A stretch of DNA of 64,000 nucleotides, from the NCBI GenBank assembly GCA_052386455.1, contig JBQTKD010000082.1, forward strand, positions 62,001-126,000, read 5' to 3'. Shown one piece after another: positions 7,449 through 16,130 of the stretch; the stretch's first letter is position 1, and each line of letters starts with the position of its first letter. The notes beneath the pieces are model-generated. The model had not been told where the DNA came from. It ran no database searches and saw nothing but the letters and a program-made list of their open reading frames with translations. Source of the DNA: JBQTKD01 sp052386455 (GTDB lineage Bacteria; Actinomycetota; Actinomycetes; Sporichthyales; Sporichthyaceae). The position numbers were made by a program, and so were the translations under genes.

Positions 7449-8214
7449 GGGCGTCCACCATCTCGCCGAGGTAGGCGGCCTTGACCAAGGGGCTGGCGAG
7501 AGCCTCCTTGGTGGTGCCGCTGTAGATGATCTTTCCGAAGTCGAGCACGTAGATCTGCTGGCAGATCTCCGCCACCAACGGCATGTCGTGCTCCACGATC
7601 AGGATGCCGTTGCCGGTCTCGGCCACCCAGTCCTGCAGAACCTTGCCGAACGCCGTGGACTCCTGCACGTCTAGGCCGGAGGACGGCTCGTCCAGAAGCA
7701 GGAACTTGAACGGCGTGGCGATGGCCCGCGCCAGTTCCACCAGGCGGCGCTGACCGGTGGACAGGTCGCCCACGGTCTTGTTGGCCAGGTGCCCGATGCT
7801 GCAGTGCTCCATCGACTCCTCGGCCACCTGGTTGATCTGGCGGGTCTCCTTGCGCGTGGAGTAGATCAGGCCGAGCGGACGGGAACTGGAGAAGAACGCC
7901 GCCGGTCCGGTCCGCACGTTCTCACGGACCGTCAGATCGTCGAACAGCTCCATGCGCTGGAAGGTGCGGCCGAGGCCGTGGTGCGCACGGTGCGAGGGCC
8001 GCATGCCGTGCAGGTCCTTGTCGCCGAGGCGGATCGTTCCGGACTGCGGACTGTTGCGTCCGGTGCAGGCGTTGAAGAAGGTGGTCTTGCCCGCGCCGTT
8101 CGGTCCGATCAAGCCGGTGATCTCACCGCCCTTGGCGTACACGGTGGCGTCGTTGACCGCGACGATGCCACCGAAGCGGACCGTCACGTTCTTGACGTCG
8201 AGGTCGATGCTCAT
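7441..8214 (-). CDS. livG: Branched-chain amino-acid-type ABC transporter ATPase, LivG
   Basis: 257 residues from the ATG at 8214, which overlaps the permease stop as ATGA. Walker A GPNGAGKTT is at 37-45, signature LSTGQRR at 151-157 and Walker B FLLLDEPSSGLD at 171-182. LGRTFQRMELFDDLTVRENV is the Q-loop region typical of LivG. The C-terminus VEHDMPLVAEICQQIYVLDFGKIIYSGT and the final KAAYLGEMVDA are the LivG-specific ending. It pairs with LivF to power uptake. The signature reads LSTGQ rather than LSGGQ, which is common in LivG. Confidence 0.93.
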   Translation of the reverse strand: MSIDLDVKNVTVRFGGIVAVNDATVYAKGGEITGLIGPNGAGKTTFFNACTGRNSPQSGTIRLGDKDLHGMRPSHRAHHGLGRTFQRMELFDDLTVRENVRTGPAAFFSSSRPLGLIYSTRKETRQINQVAEESMEHCSIGHLANKTVGDLSTGQRRLVELARAIATPFKFLLLDEPSSGLDVQESTAFGKVLQDWVAETGNGILIVEHDMPLVAEICQQIYVLDFGKIIYSGTTKEALASPLVKAAYLGEMVDAHA

Positions 8215-10373
8215 GGCGCCAGTCCCTTCCCGCCGCCGGTGCCACTGCCCACCAGGACGCGCTCCGACAGATCGTCGACGACCTTGATCGGCCGTACTTC
8301 TTCGCCGTAGTCCGCCCTGCCCCCGCCCCCGGGCCCCGGGGTGTCGAGGCGCTGTTGCGCCCGCAGTCCGCTGGTGAGGCGGCCCCAGTTGATGGCGGGC
8401 CAGATCGCCACCAGGATCGCCAGCGCTCCGAAGGCCACGCCGCGGTACTTGATCGCGGTCGGGTCGTCGAACGGCGGGTAGATCTTGACGATCTGGAACG
8501 CCACCGCCGCGAGCAGCGGGGACAGGATCGGCCGGCGGCCGCAGAAGCCGAGGACCGCGACGAACACCAGGGAAACGGTGTAGTCGAAGATGCCGCCCGG
8601 CGAGCCGGACACCGACTGGGTGACGCCACCGATCACCGCACCGCCGATGCCGGCCATGAAGGCCGAGAGGCAGAACACCACGATGCGCATGACGTTCGTG
8701 TTCGCACCGTGTGCGGACAGGGCGACCGGCGAGCCGGCCATGGCGCGCAGCAGCGCGCCGAGGCGGCTGTTGCGAACCAGGAGCACGATCGCCGCCATGA
8801 GAACGACCACTGCCAAGGCGAGGTAGTAGTAGTTCTTGTCGTTCGAGAAGTCGACACCGAACATGCCCTGGACGGTGCCTTCGATCGGCAGCGCGTTCGG
8901 GTCCTTGTCCAACGCGTCTGCGTTCGGCGGGACCGAGTAGAGCTCGCCGGGCCGCGGCACCTGCACCAGCGCCGCGATGTCGAACATCGCCGGCGAGTAG
9001 TAGAACGCCTGCTGCAGCAGGATGCCGAAGCCGAAGGTGGCAACCGCGACGTAGATGCCGGCCAGACGGATCGCCGGGATGGCGACGATCGCGCCGAACG
9101 GAATCACGACCAGGCCGCCGATGAGCACGGCCAGCCACCACGGCGGGGTCTCCCCCGCCATGAAGCCCGGCAGCGGGATGTGGAACGGGAACACCAACAG
9201 GTCCGGCGGGAACTTGCTCCAGAACCCCTCGGTCATCAACTGCCCGGCGGTCGTTGCGCCCAGGGCCGCGAAACCCAGGTGGCACAGGGAAATCTGACCG
9301 GACATCCAGATCAACATGCCGAGCGAGAGGAACACGATCATGTACCCGAGCGCCGCCGAGTAGACGGGGATGTCCACCTCGTCGACGATCTCCGGCGTCA
9401 TGACCAGCAGCAGCAGCAAGGCCGCCAGGCCACCGGCCGTGACCGGCCGCGAGAACTCCCGCGGGGGTTTGAAGCGCCGCGCGTTGCGTACTCCTCGTTC
9501 CGTCAACAGCCTCGCCGGCACGAAGAGGAACACCAACAGCAGCACGACGAACGGGATGTTGCGCGGCATGCGCTCGAGGAAGAGGCTGTCGGTCTTCTCG
9601 GCCTGCGCGGGCAGGTAGTTGATCAGGATGCCGATGACGAAGGCCCCGGCGACCGTCAGCGGAAGGTTCTCGAACAGGCCGACCGCCGCCGCACCGTAGG
9701 CCGCGATGACGACGAGCACGAGCACGTTGACCGAGACGCCGAGCTTCGGCGCGAGCAGCATGCCCGAGATCGAGGCGAACGAGGAGCCCAGGATCCAGGA
9801 CAGGCGGCGGACCGCAGCCGGATTCGACTTCTGCAGCGCGAGCAGGGTCGGGTCGTCGACGACCGCGGTCATCGCCTTGCCGACACGGCTGCGGTTGAAG
9901 AACGCGAAGAGCAGGAAGGAGGCACCGAGACAGAAGCCGGTGATCATCATCTCGCCGTAGGAGACGGTCACGTCCCCGACTCTTGGCCCGTTCGTTGGCA
10001 GAAAGTCGCCACTCTTCAGGTCGGCCGCGCCGTAGATCGCCGTCATCAGCGATTGCAGGAGCACGAGGAGGCCGACTGTCGCGACCACGGTGGTCACCGT
10101 CGCCGCCGACGACAGCAGGGTGGCCAATCGTTCGAGGATCAGACCGCCGATGACGCCGACGACCAAGAGGCTGATCAGGAACGCGACCGGCCAGGGCAGG
10201 TCCTGCTTGGTGTAGCCCTCGTAGAACGTGTACGCCGCGGTGGCCGCGAGGGCACCGTGCGCGAAGTTGAAGACACCGGAGGTCTTGTAGGTCAGCACCA
10301 GGCCGAGCGCGGCCAGGGCGTACACCGACCCGTCGGCGATGCCCGGCACCAGGTAGTTCAGGAACTGACTCAT
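8211..10373 (-). CDS. livHM: Fused LivH-LivM branched-chain amino-acid-type permease
   Basis: 720 residues, about twice one Liv permease. Residues 1-300 match LivH (GIADGSVYALAALGLVLTYKTSGVFNFAHGAL, then the long cytoplasmic loop with NRSRVGKAMTAVVDDPTLLAL). Residues about 320-650 match LivM (LGMLIWMSGQISLCHLGFAALGA, IRLAGIYVAVATFGFGILLQQ, RNSRLGALLRAMAGSPVALSAHGAN). Both halves keep the EAA-type loop that contacts the ATPases, so one chain supplies the whole channel. The two are usually separate genes. A soluble tail of about 55 residues (GPGGGGRADYGEEVRPIKVVDDL) has no counterpart in either. The stop overlaps the livG ATG. Confidence 0.92.
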   Translation of the reverse strand: MSQFLNYLVPGIADGSVYALAALGLVLTYKTSGVFNFAHGALAATAAYTFYEGYTKQDLPWPVAFLISLLVVGVIGGLILERLATLLSSAATVTTVVATVGLLVLLQSLMTAIYGAADLKSGDFLPTNGPRVGDVTVSYGEMMITGFCLGASFLLFAFFNRSRVGKAMTAVVDDPTLLALQKSNPAAVRRLSWILGSSFASISGMLLAPKLGVSVNVLVLVVIAAYGAAAVGLFENLPLTVAGAFVIGILINYLPAQAEKTDSLFLERMPRNIPFVVLLLVFLFVPARLLTERGVRNARRFKPPREFSRPVTAGGLAALLLLLVMTPEIVDEVDIPVYSAALGYMIVFLSLGMLIWMSGQISLCHLGFAALGATTAGQLMTEGFWSKFPPDLLVFPFHIPLPGFMAGETPPWWLAVLIGGLVVIPFGAIVAIPAIRLAGIYVAVATFGFGILLQQAFYYSPAMFDIAALVQVPRPGELYSVPPNADALDKDPNALPIEGTVQGMFGVDFSNDKNYYYLALAVVVLMAAIVLLVRNSRLGALLRAMAGSPVALSAHGANTNVMRIVVFCLSAFMAGIGGAVIGGVTQSVSGSPGGIFDYTVSLVFVAVLGFCGRRPILSPLLAAVAFQIVKIYPPFDDPTAIKYRGVAFGALAILVAIWPAINWGRLTSGLRAQQRLDTPGPGGGGRADYGEEVRPIKVVDDLSERVLVGSGTGGGKGLAP

Positions 10374-10388
10374 GCGACCTTCCTCCGG

Positions 10389-10476
10389 AGCCTCGACTCA
10401 CAAGCTCGCTCGGCCCCATCGGCCGGCCGCATCCGCTTCGCGGAAAGTGACACTGATTCGCTCGCAAGCTCGCTCA
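10389..10476. repeat. REP-like intergenic repeat containing CGCTCGCAAGCTC
   Basis: The gap between the permease start and the upstream membrane gene holds ACTCACAAGCTCGCTCGG (about 10399-10416) and CGCTCGCAAGCTCGCTC (about 10460-10476). The second matches, on the opposite strand, GCGAGCTTGCGAGCG in the intergenic region near 31514. These look like dispersed short palindromic elements rather than operators of one gene. A transcript of the liv operon would have to run through them. Confidence 0.4.
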
Positions 10477-10968
10477 TGGCTTGCACACTCCACACGGCTG
10501 GCGGCCGGCCTGCTGGTGTTCGGCGGCGTCGGCCTGGGGCCAATCGCGGCCGGCGGCCAGCGGGCAGTCGGTCCGGTGGTAGCGGGTCAGGCCCTCACCA
10601 CCGACGAGGAACGGCGACACGGCGCCGGTACTGACGACCTTCGCGGTCGCCGCGGGAACCAGGCCCAACACCTCGACGCGGCGCCGGACGATCACGCGAC
10701 GCCCGGCCAACACGAGGAAACCGCCGGCGAGGACCGAGAGCGCGGTGCCGAGCACGGCGAGGGTGATGCCGGGCTCCTGGTCGTCGTAGACGACCTCGTT
10801 CGCGACGATCGAGTACCCGACGATCAGCAGGACCAGGCCGACGACCACGACCACCGCGTAAACCGCCAGGAGCTGCGGGGCCCACGGCAAGGCGTGCGCC
10901 GACGAGGCGTGGCCTCGCGATGCAGTGCCTCGTTCCGAGCGGCCCGACGTGCGGCTAGCCGCGCTCAT
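10474..10968 (-). CDS. Small membrane protein with a C-terminal His/Cys metal-binding-like motif
   Basis: 164 residues. Two membrane segments, LLAVYAVVVVVGLVLLIVGYSIV (about 33-55) and ITLAVLGTALSVLAGGFLVLAG (about 67-88), are followed by a cytoplasmic tail. The tail ends YHRTDCPLAAGRDW...GRQPCGVCKP. The H-x-x-x-C and P-C-G-V-C spacing resembles the small zinc site of Ada-type metal-binding domains. It overlaps the preceding gene's end by 14 bases and precedes livHM, so it belongs to the transporter operon. No role is known. A metal-dependent regulator or assembly factor of the transporter is only a guess. Confidence 0.7.
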   Translation of the reverse strand: MSAASRTSGRSERGTASRGHASSAHALPWAPQLLAVYAVVVVVGLVLLIVGYSIVANEVVYDDQEPGITLAVLGTALSVLAGGFLVLAGRRVIVRRRVEVLGLVPAATAKVVSTGAVSPFLVGGEGLTRYHRTDCPLAAGRDWPQADAAEHQQAGRQPCGVCKP

Positions 10969-11353
10969 GGGTCGAACCGGCGTGAGCCAGGTTGGCGGTG
11001 ACGTCGGTGGCCTCGTCCGAGGTGGCGGGCTTGGCCCGGCGGGAAACGCGGGCGGTCTCGACGTTCGCCTCCGAGCCGTCGCTCCAGCGGAGGACGCCCT
11101 CGCCGAGTGCGCGCTCGATGCGGTCGAGCTTGCGCCACTCGTCCTTCAGGTCGGCAGAGATCCACAGGGTCGCGCCGAGGCCCAGGAGGAAGATGCCTCC
11201 GATGCCACCGGCGGTGATGTACCGGGTCTGCTCGGCGAGAAGTACGGAGTCGTTGACCCCGAGGATGCCCGCAACGAGACAGATGGCGCCGGCGATCGTC
11301 AGCACGACGGCGAGGACGCGATCCCATTGACTCTTCAGGGCCTTGATGTCCAC
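10955..11353 (-). CDS. Small membrane protein of the liv operon, 132 aa
   Basis: Two hydrophobic helices, VLAVVLTIAGAICLVAGILG (about 13-32) and YITAGGIGGIFLLGLGATLWISA (about 45-67), precede a charged cytoplasmic tail (DLKDEWRKLDRIERALGEGVLRW...). No family is recognised. Its stop lies 14 bases inside the next gene, so the two small membrane proteins are translationally coupled and probably act together. It starts 108 bases downstream of livK, which is the gap where livK could be differentially expressed from the rest. Confidence 0.7.
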   Translation of the reverse strand: MDIKALKSQWDRVLAVVLTIAGAICLVAGILGVNDSVLLAEQTRYITAGGIGGIFLLGLGATLWISADLKDEWRKLDRIERALGEGVLRWSDGSEANVETARVSRRAKPATSDEATDVTANLAHAGSTHERG

Positions 11354-11461
11354 TGGGCACTCCGGGTGTTGATGGGGAGACGTAGAGGCATGTTCACCAG
11401 GGGTGGCACGCCGGGGGCCGGCGGAATTCCGCAGGCCCCCGACAGGCCTACTACCGCTGAA

Positions 11462-13105
11462 CTACTTGCGGTTCTGCGGGTCGCTCGGGGCGAGGACCTT
11501 GGTGCAGCTCGGCTTGGAGATGGCCTTGGTCCAGCCGGTGTTCTCCGGGTTGCCGATGCCGGCGAAGAGGCAGTACGGGATCGCCGGGTTGGCACCCTCG
11601 TTGTAGACCAGCGGACCGGTCAGGCCACCGAGTTCGGTGAACTTCTGGCCCTTGAAGCTGTAGAGGGTGTCGAGCAGGTCCTTCGTGGTCGGGTTCTCCG
11701 CGGGCAGGTTCGCCGCAGCAGCCACGAGCAGCGCGCCCGCGGCCCAACCGAGAGAAGCAGCGCCACCGGAGGTGAAGCCGGGGTTGAACTTCTTGATCGA
11801 GGCCTGCCAGTACTTCTCGGCCGCCGTCGAGTTGCCGAACCACGGGAAGTGGTTCATCGGCACGTACGCATCGCCGAGCCACTTGTTGCCCTGAAGGAAC
11901 TGCTTCTCGTTACCGACGCCCAGCGGGTACGGCATGACCTTCGGGAAGAAGCCGACCTGGGTGCAGGAACGCGCGAGGCGGTTCTGCGAGGCCGCGTCGA
12001 AGGTCATGGCCAGGGCCTCGACGCCCGCGTTCTTGAAGTCCAGGCACTGCTGGACGTAGGACGGCGAGGTGATGGAGACCTGGATGTCCTTCTTGAACTC
12101 GGCGCCGAACTGCGGGGCGAGTTCCTTCATGGCGCGGTTGATCTGCTCGCACGCGCGCGGAACCTCGATGCAGTAGACGTTTCCGACGTTCTTCTTCTTG
12201 TGGTAGTTCAGCGCACCGTCGAGGTAGCCGAAGGCCACCGACTGTCCGCCGGAGCCCTGCGGGAAGAACAGCGGGTTCGTGAACCAGGGGTTGTTGGTGA
12301 TGTCGGCGCCGATGACCGGGATGCCGGCCTTCTTGATCGTCGGAACGATCGCGTCGACGGTGAGCACCTGGATGTTGCCGACGAAGGCAAGCACCTTGTT
12401 GTTCTTGATCATGTTGTTGACCTTGGACGCGGCCGTGGCCGGGTCGCCCTGGTCGTCGTCCAGGAAGAACTTGATCTTGTGGCCGTTCAGACCGCCGCAG
12501 GCGTTCTGCGACGCGACCCAGGTCTCCAGCGCCGGAGCGACCGGAGAGAACAGTTCGCCGAGCACGCCGGACAGCGTGCTGACGTTGCCGATGTTGACCT
12601 CGGACAGCGTCGCCGGCTTGCAGGGAGCGCTGCCGCCGAAGATCGCGGCCGAGCCGACGATCTTCTCGACGGCCGCGGCCTTGCCGGTGGCGGCGGCCTT
12701 GCTGCCGACGGCGCCGGTCCCGGCGGCCGGCGCAACCTTGGCCGCCGTCTTGGTGGTGCTGCCGCCGGCGGCCTTGCTCGGAGTGGACGCCTCGGCGGCG
12801 GACTCCTTGGCCGCAGTCTCGGTCTTGGGGCTGCCCGGCTTCGGCGCGGACGCCTTGGCAGCGGCCTTTTCGGCCTTCGGAGCGGCCGCAGTCTCGCCGG
12901 CCGCCTCGGTCTCCGTGGCGGCCTCGGACTCGGTGGCGCCGGAGGACTCCGGAGCCGCCTCGGCCTGCGACTGGGTGGTGTCAGCCGCCGGCTGACCCTG
13001 CGTCGCAGTGTCGACGCTCTTGCCGCAACCGGCGACTACGAGAGCCACCGCCGCGGAAGCGACGACGACTTTCCAGAGGCGCCGTCGACTCGTGGTGTTT
13101 GCCAT
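11462..13105 (-). CDS. livK: Branched-chain amino-acid-type ABC transporter solute-binding lipoprotein
   Basis: 547 residues from the ATG at 13105. A TTG 18 bases earlier is rejected because it overlaps the GGAGGG ribosome site. Lipoprotein signal: basic MANTTSRRRLWK, a hydrophobic core, lipobox VAGC near residue 27. Residues about 30-150 are an unusually long Ala/Thr/Glu/Lys-rich low-complexity linker. The Peripla_BP_6 domain follows (KPATLSEVNIGNVSTLSGVLGELF, INRAMKELAPQFGAEFKKDIQVSITSPSY, WLGDAYVPMNHFPWF). The linker would hold the binding domain away from the membrane and through the thick wall. It feeds the LivHM-G-F transporter downstream. The ligand is not readable from the sequence. 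Confidence 0.9.
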   Translation of the reverse strand: MANTTSRRRLWKVVVASAAVALVVAGCGKSVDTATQGQPAADTTQSQAEAAPESSGATESEAATETEAAGETAAAPKAEKAAAKASAPKPGSPKTETAAKESAAEASTPSKAAGGSTTKTAAKVAPAAGTGAVGSKAAATGKAAAVEKIVGSAAIFGGSAPCKPATLSEVNIGNVSTLSGVLGELFSPVAPALETWVASQNACGGLNGHKIKFFLDDDQGDPATAASKVNNMIKNNKVLAFVGNIQVLTVDAIVPTIKKAGIPVIGADITNNPWFTNPLFFPQGSGGQSVAFGYLDGALNYHKKKNVGNVYCIEVPRACEQINRAMKELAPQFGAEFKKDIQVSITSPSYVQQCLDFKNAGVEALAMTFDAASQNRLARSCTQVGFFPKVMPYPLGVGNEKQFLQGNKWLGDAYVPMNHFPWFGNSTAAEKYWQASIKKFNPGFTSGGAASLGWAAGALLVAAAANLPAENPTTKDLLDTLYSFKGQKFTELGGLTGPLVYNEGANPAIPYCLFAGIGNPENTGWTKAISKPSCTKVLAPSDPQNRK

Positions 13106-13217
13106 GCTGTGTCTGCCCTCCAACGGGGCCTCGGTGGTGTGGCCCTGGATACGGGTGCCTCACCGAACGCAGGGCCGTGCGGCAGATCACGCCCACATGG
13201 CCAGGTGAGTTGTTGTG

Positions 13218-13246
13218 ACGCTAATCTCCACTAACGCCCGTGTCAA
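13218..13246 (-). promoter_or_regulatory. Near-consensus promoter of the liv operon
   Basis: On the minus strand, TTGACA (13246-13241) and TAGCGT (13223-13218) are separated by exactly 17 bases. Transcription should start near 13211, giving a leader of about 105 bases before livK. The rest of the 288-base gap to the next plus-strand gene shows no gene. Confidence 0.6.
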
Positions 13247-13393
13247 CGGATCCGGACATGTCAGGTTTTCGTTCCCGCAACTCGCCGAACCGGTCCGGGA
13301 GCATCGATGCAGGTCAAGACACCTTTGGGGGCGGTCCACCGTCAAGGCGGGGGGTCTGTGGACTCGGGTCCAATTGTTATCGGTGGGGAGTTA

Positions 13394-14518
13394 ATGGGCG
13401 GTCACACGGGGTTCGCGGGGTTCGCCTCCCGCGGGCGGCGCGGCACTCTGGTGTCCGTGAATGCGGTCACGATCATGGGCTCGGGCGTCGTGGGGGCGCT
13501 CGTGGCCGCCGCCACGTGGGTCGCTCCGGCGGCCGCGGCGCCGGTGGCCAACGGGCTCCTCGCCTACGTCGCCGAGATCGACGGCAACACCGACGTGCAC
13601 CTCGTCGATCTTGCCGGGGGCAGCCGGATCCGGCTGACCGAGGATCCCGGGACCGACTCCTCGCCCGCGTTCTCGCCGGACGGGACGACCGTCGCCTTCG
13701 GCTCGAACCGGTCCGGGAACGACGCCGTCTACCTGATCGGCGCCGACGGACGGGGCCTGCGCCGGCTCGTGGAAGGGCCAGGCCGCGACATCGAGCCCGC
13801 GTTCTCCCCCGACGGCACGCGGATCGCGTTCACGCGCTTGGTCGCCGGCAACGCGGACGTCTACGTCGTGGGAGTGGACGGTTCGGGGCTGCGGCGGCTG
13901 ACCACGCATCGATCCACGGACTATCGCCCGGCGTTCTCGCCGGACGGCAGGCGGATCGCGTTCACGAGCCTGCGCGACAGCAACGCCGACGTGTACGCGA
14001 TGGACTCCGACACCGGGCGGAACGTGACCAGACTGACCGACACCCTCGCGTTCGATACCGACCCCACCTACTCTCCGGACGGCAGGCGCATCGCGTTCAG
14101 CAGCACGCGCGGCGGCGACGCCGACATCTGGAGCATGGCCGTCGACGGATCCGACGTCCGCCAGGTCACCGACGACGCCGGCTTCGCCGTCGGTCCCGCG
14201 TACTCCCCCGACGGCGGGCAGCTCGCCTTCGACAGCGACTGCAGCGGCGAGAACGCGCTGTACGTCGTACCCGCCGGCGGTGGGGTGTCGACGCGGCTGA
14301 CCACGGCGGGGAAGGGCGCGGCCCAGGCAACCTGGGGCGTCCGGGTGGGGAAGGGTCCGGCCGCCGGGCAGCCGACGCCCGCGAGTCCGTGCCTGCCGCG
14401 CATCCCGGCCGAGGCGTCGGCCTGCGGGAATCCAGTTCTCGGGGCGGGGCACATCGAAGATCCGCCCGTGCTCTGCGCCATGCGTGGCCGCGAATCCGAA
14501 GGGATGGCCAGGCCGTGA
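13394..14518 (+). CDS. Secreted TolB-like beta-propeller (PD40 repeat) protein
   Basis: About 374 residues from the ATG at 13394. An arginine-containing leader (ASRGRRGTLVSVN) and a hydrophobic stretch ending WVAPAAAAPV form a signal peptide. Then at least six repeats carry the PD40 pattern F-S-P-D-G-x-x-I-A-F: SSPAFSPDGTTVAFGS, EPAFSPDGTRIAFTR, RPAFSPDGRRIAFTS, DPTYSPDGRRIAFSS, GPAYSPDGGQLAFDS. This makes a six-bladed propeller as in TolB/DPP-IV N-domains. No catalytic domain follows, only a proline/cysteine-containing tail. Its role may be protein or glycan binding outside the cell. Its stop overlaps the next gene's GTG. Confidence 0.8.
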   Translation: MGGHTGFAGFASRGRRGTLVSVNAVTIMGSGVVGALVAAATWVAPAAAAPVANGLLAYVAEIDGNTDVHLVDLAGGSRIRLTEDPGTDSSPAFSPDGTTVAFGSNRSGNDAVYLIGADGRGLRRLVEGPGRDIEPAFSPDGTRIAFTRLVAGNADVYVVGVDGSGLRRLTTHRSTDYRPAFSPDGRRIAFTSLRDSNADVYAMDSDTGRNVTRLTDTLAFDTDPTYSPDGRRIAFSSTRGGDADIWSMAVDGSDVRQVTDDAGFAVGPAYSPDGGQLAFDSDCSGENALYVVPAGGGVSTRLTTAGKGAAQATWGVRVGKGPAAGQPTPASPCLPRIPAEASACGNPVLGAGHIEDPPVLCAMRGRESEGMARP

Positions 14519-15330
14519 CAACCGTGGGACACCAGGCCGCGCTGCGGAAGCTGGACAACTGCCTGCCCAAGAGCGGCGAGGCGAAGGCGGCGGCGATGGT
14601 CGGGGTCGTCTCGTCCTCCCTGTACTGCGGAAAGCACGGCCTGGAACGCGGGTCGAACTTCCTGCTGGTGCTGTTCGGACATCGCCTGACCGTCGTGCGG
14701 CCGACGCGATCGCCGGACCCGAAGGCCGTGCTGCTCGACTTCGCCAAGGGGACCTATCGCATCTCGGACGTGGAGCGCGGATCGCTCAACGCCACGTTCT
14801 CGTTGGCCCGTCCCTACGGCGCGGTGCGCCTGCGCATGTCGCGGTGGGGCTGGTACTCGATAAACGACCAGGTGCTCGATCGTCTGGTGGCCGCCGCGGC
14901 CCAGGCAGAGCGAGCCGCCGCGCGCACCCCGACTGCGCCGCTGCAGACGGCGGGCGACGTCCGAGTGTTCGCCCGGATGTGCGCCGCCTTCGGGCCGGGC
15001 GCAGAGAAGGCGACGGCAGTGGCCGAGGTCGAGGTGCTCGGGGAGTCGAACCGCGGGCTGTTGGACGGGCGCCGTCCCTCGGCGCTGTTGGCGACGTTCC
15101 CGGACCGGCTGGTGCTGCTCGACGGCGGAGCGACCACCCACGTCCCCGCCACTCCGCTGGCCTCGTTCGCCAAGAGCGCCACCGCGGTGACGCCGGGCGA
15201 GCACACGGCGAAGCACCTCGAGGTCGGCCTGACCAGTGGCGGGCGGGAGACGCGGATTCGGGTAGAGCTCTACGGGGAAGAACGCATCGACAGTCTCCTG
15301 GTCGACGCCGTGCTGGGCGCAGGAGGCTAA
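14515..15330 (+). CDS. Hypothetical protein coupled to the propeller gene, 271 aa
   Basis: GTG start overlapping the previous TGA (GTGA). No signal peptide or membrane segment is visible. The first half contains VVSSSLYCGKHGLERGSNFLLVLFGHRLTVVRPT and FAKGTYRISDVERGSLNATFSLARPYGAVRLRM. This beta-rich layout resembles PH-like or DUF-type lipid-binding folds, but no family is claimed. The second half repeats a similar beta-rich pattern (LLATFPDRLVLLDGG...THVPATPLASFAKS), suggesting two related domains. Coupling to an exported propeller while itself lacking an export signal is notable. Confidence 0.65.
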   Translation: MTTVGHQAALRKLDNCLPKSGEAKAAAMVGVVSSSLYCGKHGLERGSNFLLVLFGHRLTVVRPTRSPDPKAVLLDFAKGTYRISDVERGSLNATFSLARPYGAVRLRMSRWGWYSINDQVLDRLVAAAAQAERAAARTPTAPLQTAGDVRVFARMCAAFGPGAEKATAVAEVEVLGESNRGLLDGRRPSALLATFPDRLVLLDGGATTHVPATPLASFAKSATAVTPGEHTAKHLEVGLTSGGRETRIRVELYGEERIDSLLVDAVLGAGG

Positions 15331-15491
15331 TCGGGGTAAACCTTTCACCGCTCGGTCGACGCAAAATACCTGCAACATGCGTGGACTAGACGAAGCGACT
15401 TCGGGTGCTACGGTGTTAATGGCAAGTCACCCGACGGTCCATCGCAGACCGCCGAACCAACCTCATCTGGTTAAGTCGGGGAGCTCGTTCG

Positions 15492-16130
15492 ATGTCACGA
15501 CGATCGACAAACGACGCCGGCCGCAGTCCTCGGCAAACCGAGTTGATGGGCGCCGCCGCCCGCCTCTTCGCCCGTCACGGGTACCACGCCGTCGGCATCA
15601 ACGACATCAGCGGCGAGCTCGGGCTGAGCGGGCCGGCGTTCTATCGGCACTACCCGAGCAAGGAAGCCGTGCTGGTCGCCGTCCTCGACGTCGCGATCAC
15701 CAACCACCTCGAAGAGGTGGTCGACCTGGTTCGGTCCATTCCGGACCCGCTGGACGCGCTCACCGCCGTCGTCGAGAACCACGTGACGTTCGTGCTGGAG
15801 CAGACGGCGAACATCCAGACCTGGCGCACCGAGTTCCGCGCGTTGCCCAAGCCGGACCGGCACCGCCTGCGGTACCTGCAGCGGCTCTACACCGAGGAGT
15901 GGGTGCGCACGCTGCGCCAGCTCCGCCCGGAGCTGAGCCTCGAGCAGAGCCGCACCATCTGTCAGGGCGCGATCTCGCTGATCCAGTCCGTGACGGAGTT
16001 TCAGACGTGGCTGCCGCACGACGAGCTGCGCACGATGCTGACCCGCATGGGCATGCACGTGCTCATCGGTTCGCCGGCCGGCGCAGCACCTGCTTTCGAC
16101 ACGCAGGTGCTGGCCGAACCGATCGACTAG
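15492..16130 (+). CDS. TetR-family transcriptional regulator
   Basis: 212 residues. The N-terminal helix-turn-helix is clear: RQTELMGAAARLFARHGYHAVGINDISGELGLSGPAFYRHYPSKEAVL (about 14-61), with the typical G-x-S-x-x-x-x-Y-x-H-Y/F-x-S-K-E pattern. The C-terminal ligand domain ends with FQTWLPHDELRTMLTRMG, as in regulators of fatty-acid or CoA-thioester metabolism. The ATG is preceded by GGGGAG. It converges on an aldehyde dehydrogenase, and the two stop codons share the bases CTAG (16127-16130). A link to that enzyme or to the acetyl-CoA synthetase beyond it is inference from position only. Confidence 0.88.
   Translation: MSRRSTNDAGRSPRQTELMGAAARLFARHGYHAVGINDISGELGLSGPAFYRHYPSKEAVLVAVLDVAITNHLEEVVDLVRSIPDPLDALTAVVENHVTFVLEQTANIQTWRTEFRALPKPDRHRLRYLQRLYTEEWVRTLRQLRPELSLEQSRTICQGAISLIQSVTEFQTWLPHDELRTMLTRMGMHVLIGSPAGAAPAFDTQVLAEPID

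Noticed and set aside
8355..10634. A 759-codon plus-strand open frame opposite the livHM gene
   Set aside because: Composition (runs of R, Q, E, D, H) is typical of the antisense of a hydrophobic membrane protein; no start context and no motif.
13307..13393. Upstream extension of the propeller gene from 13307
   Set aside because: The extra residues would precede an otherwise normal signal peptide and have no similarity; the ATG at 13394 has purine-rich sequence before it.
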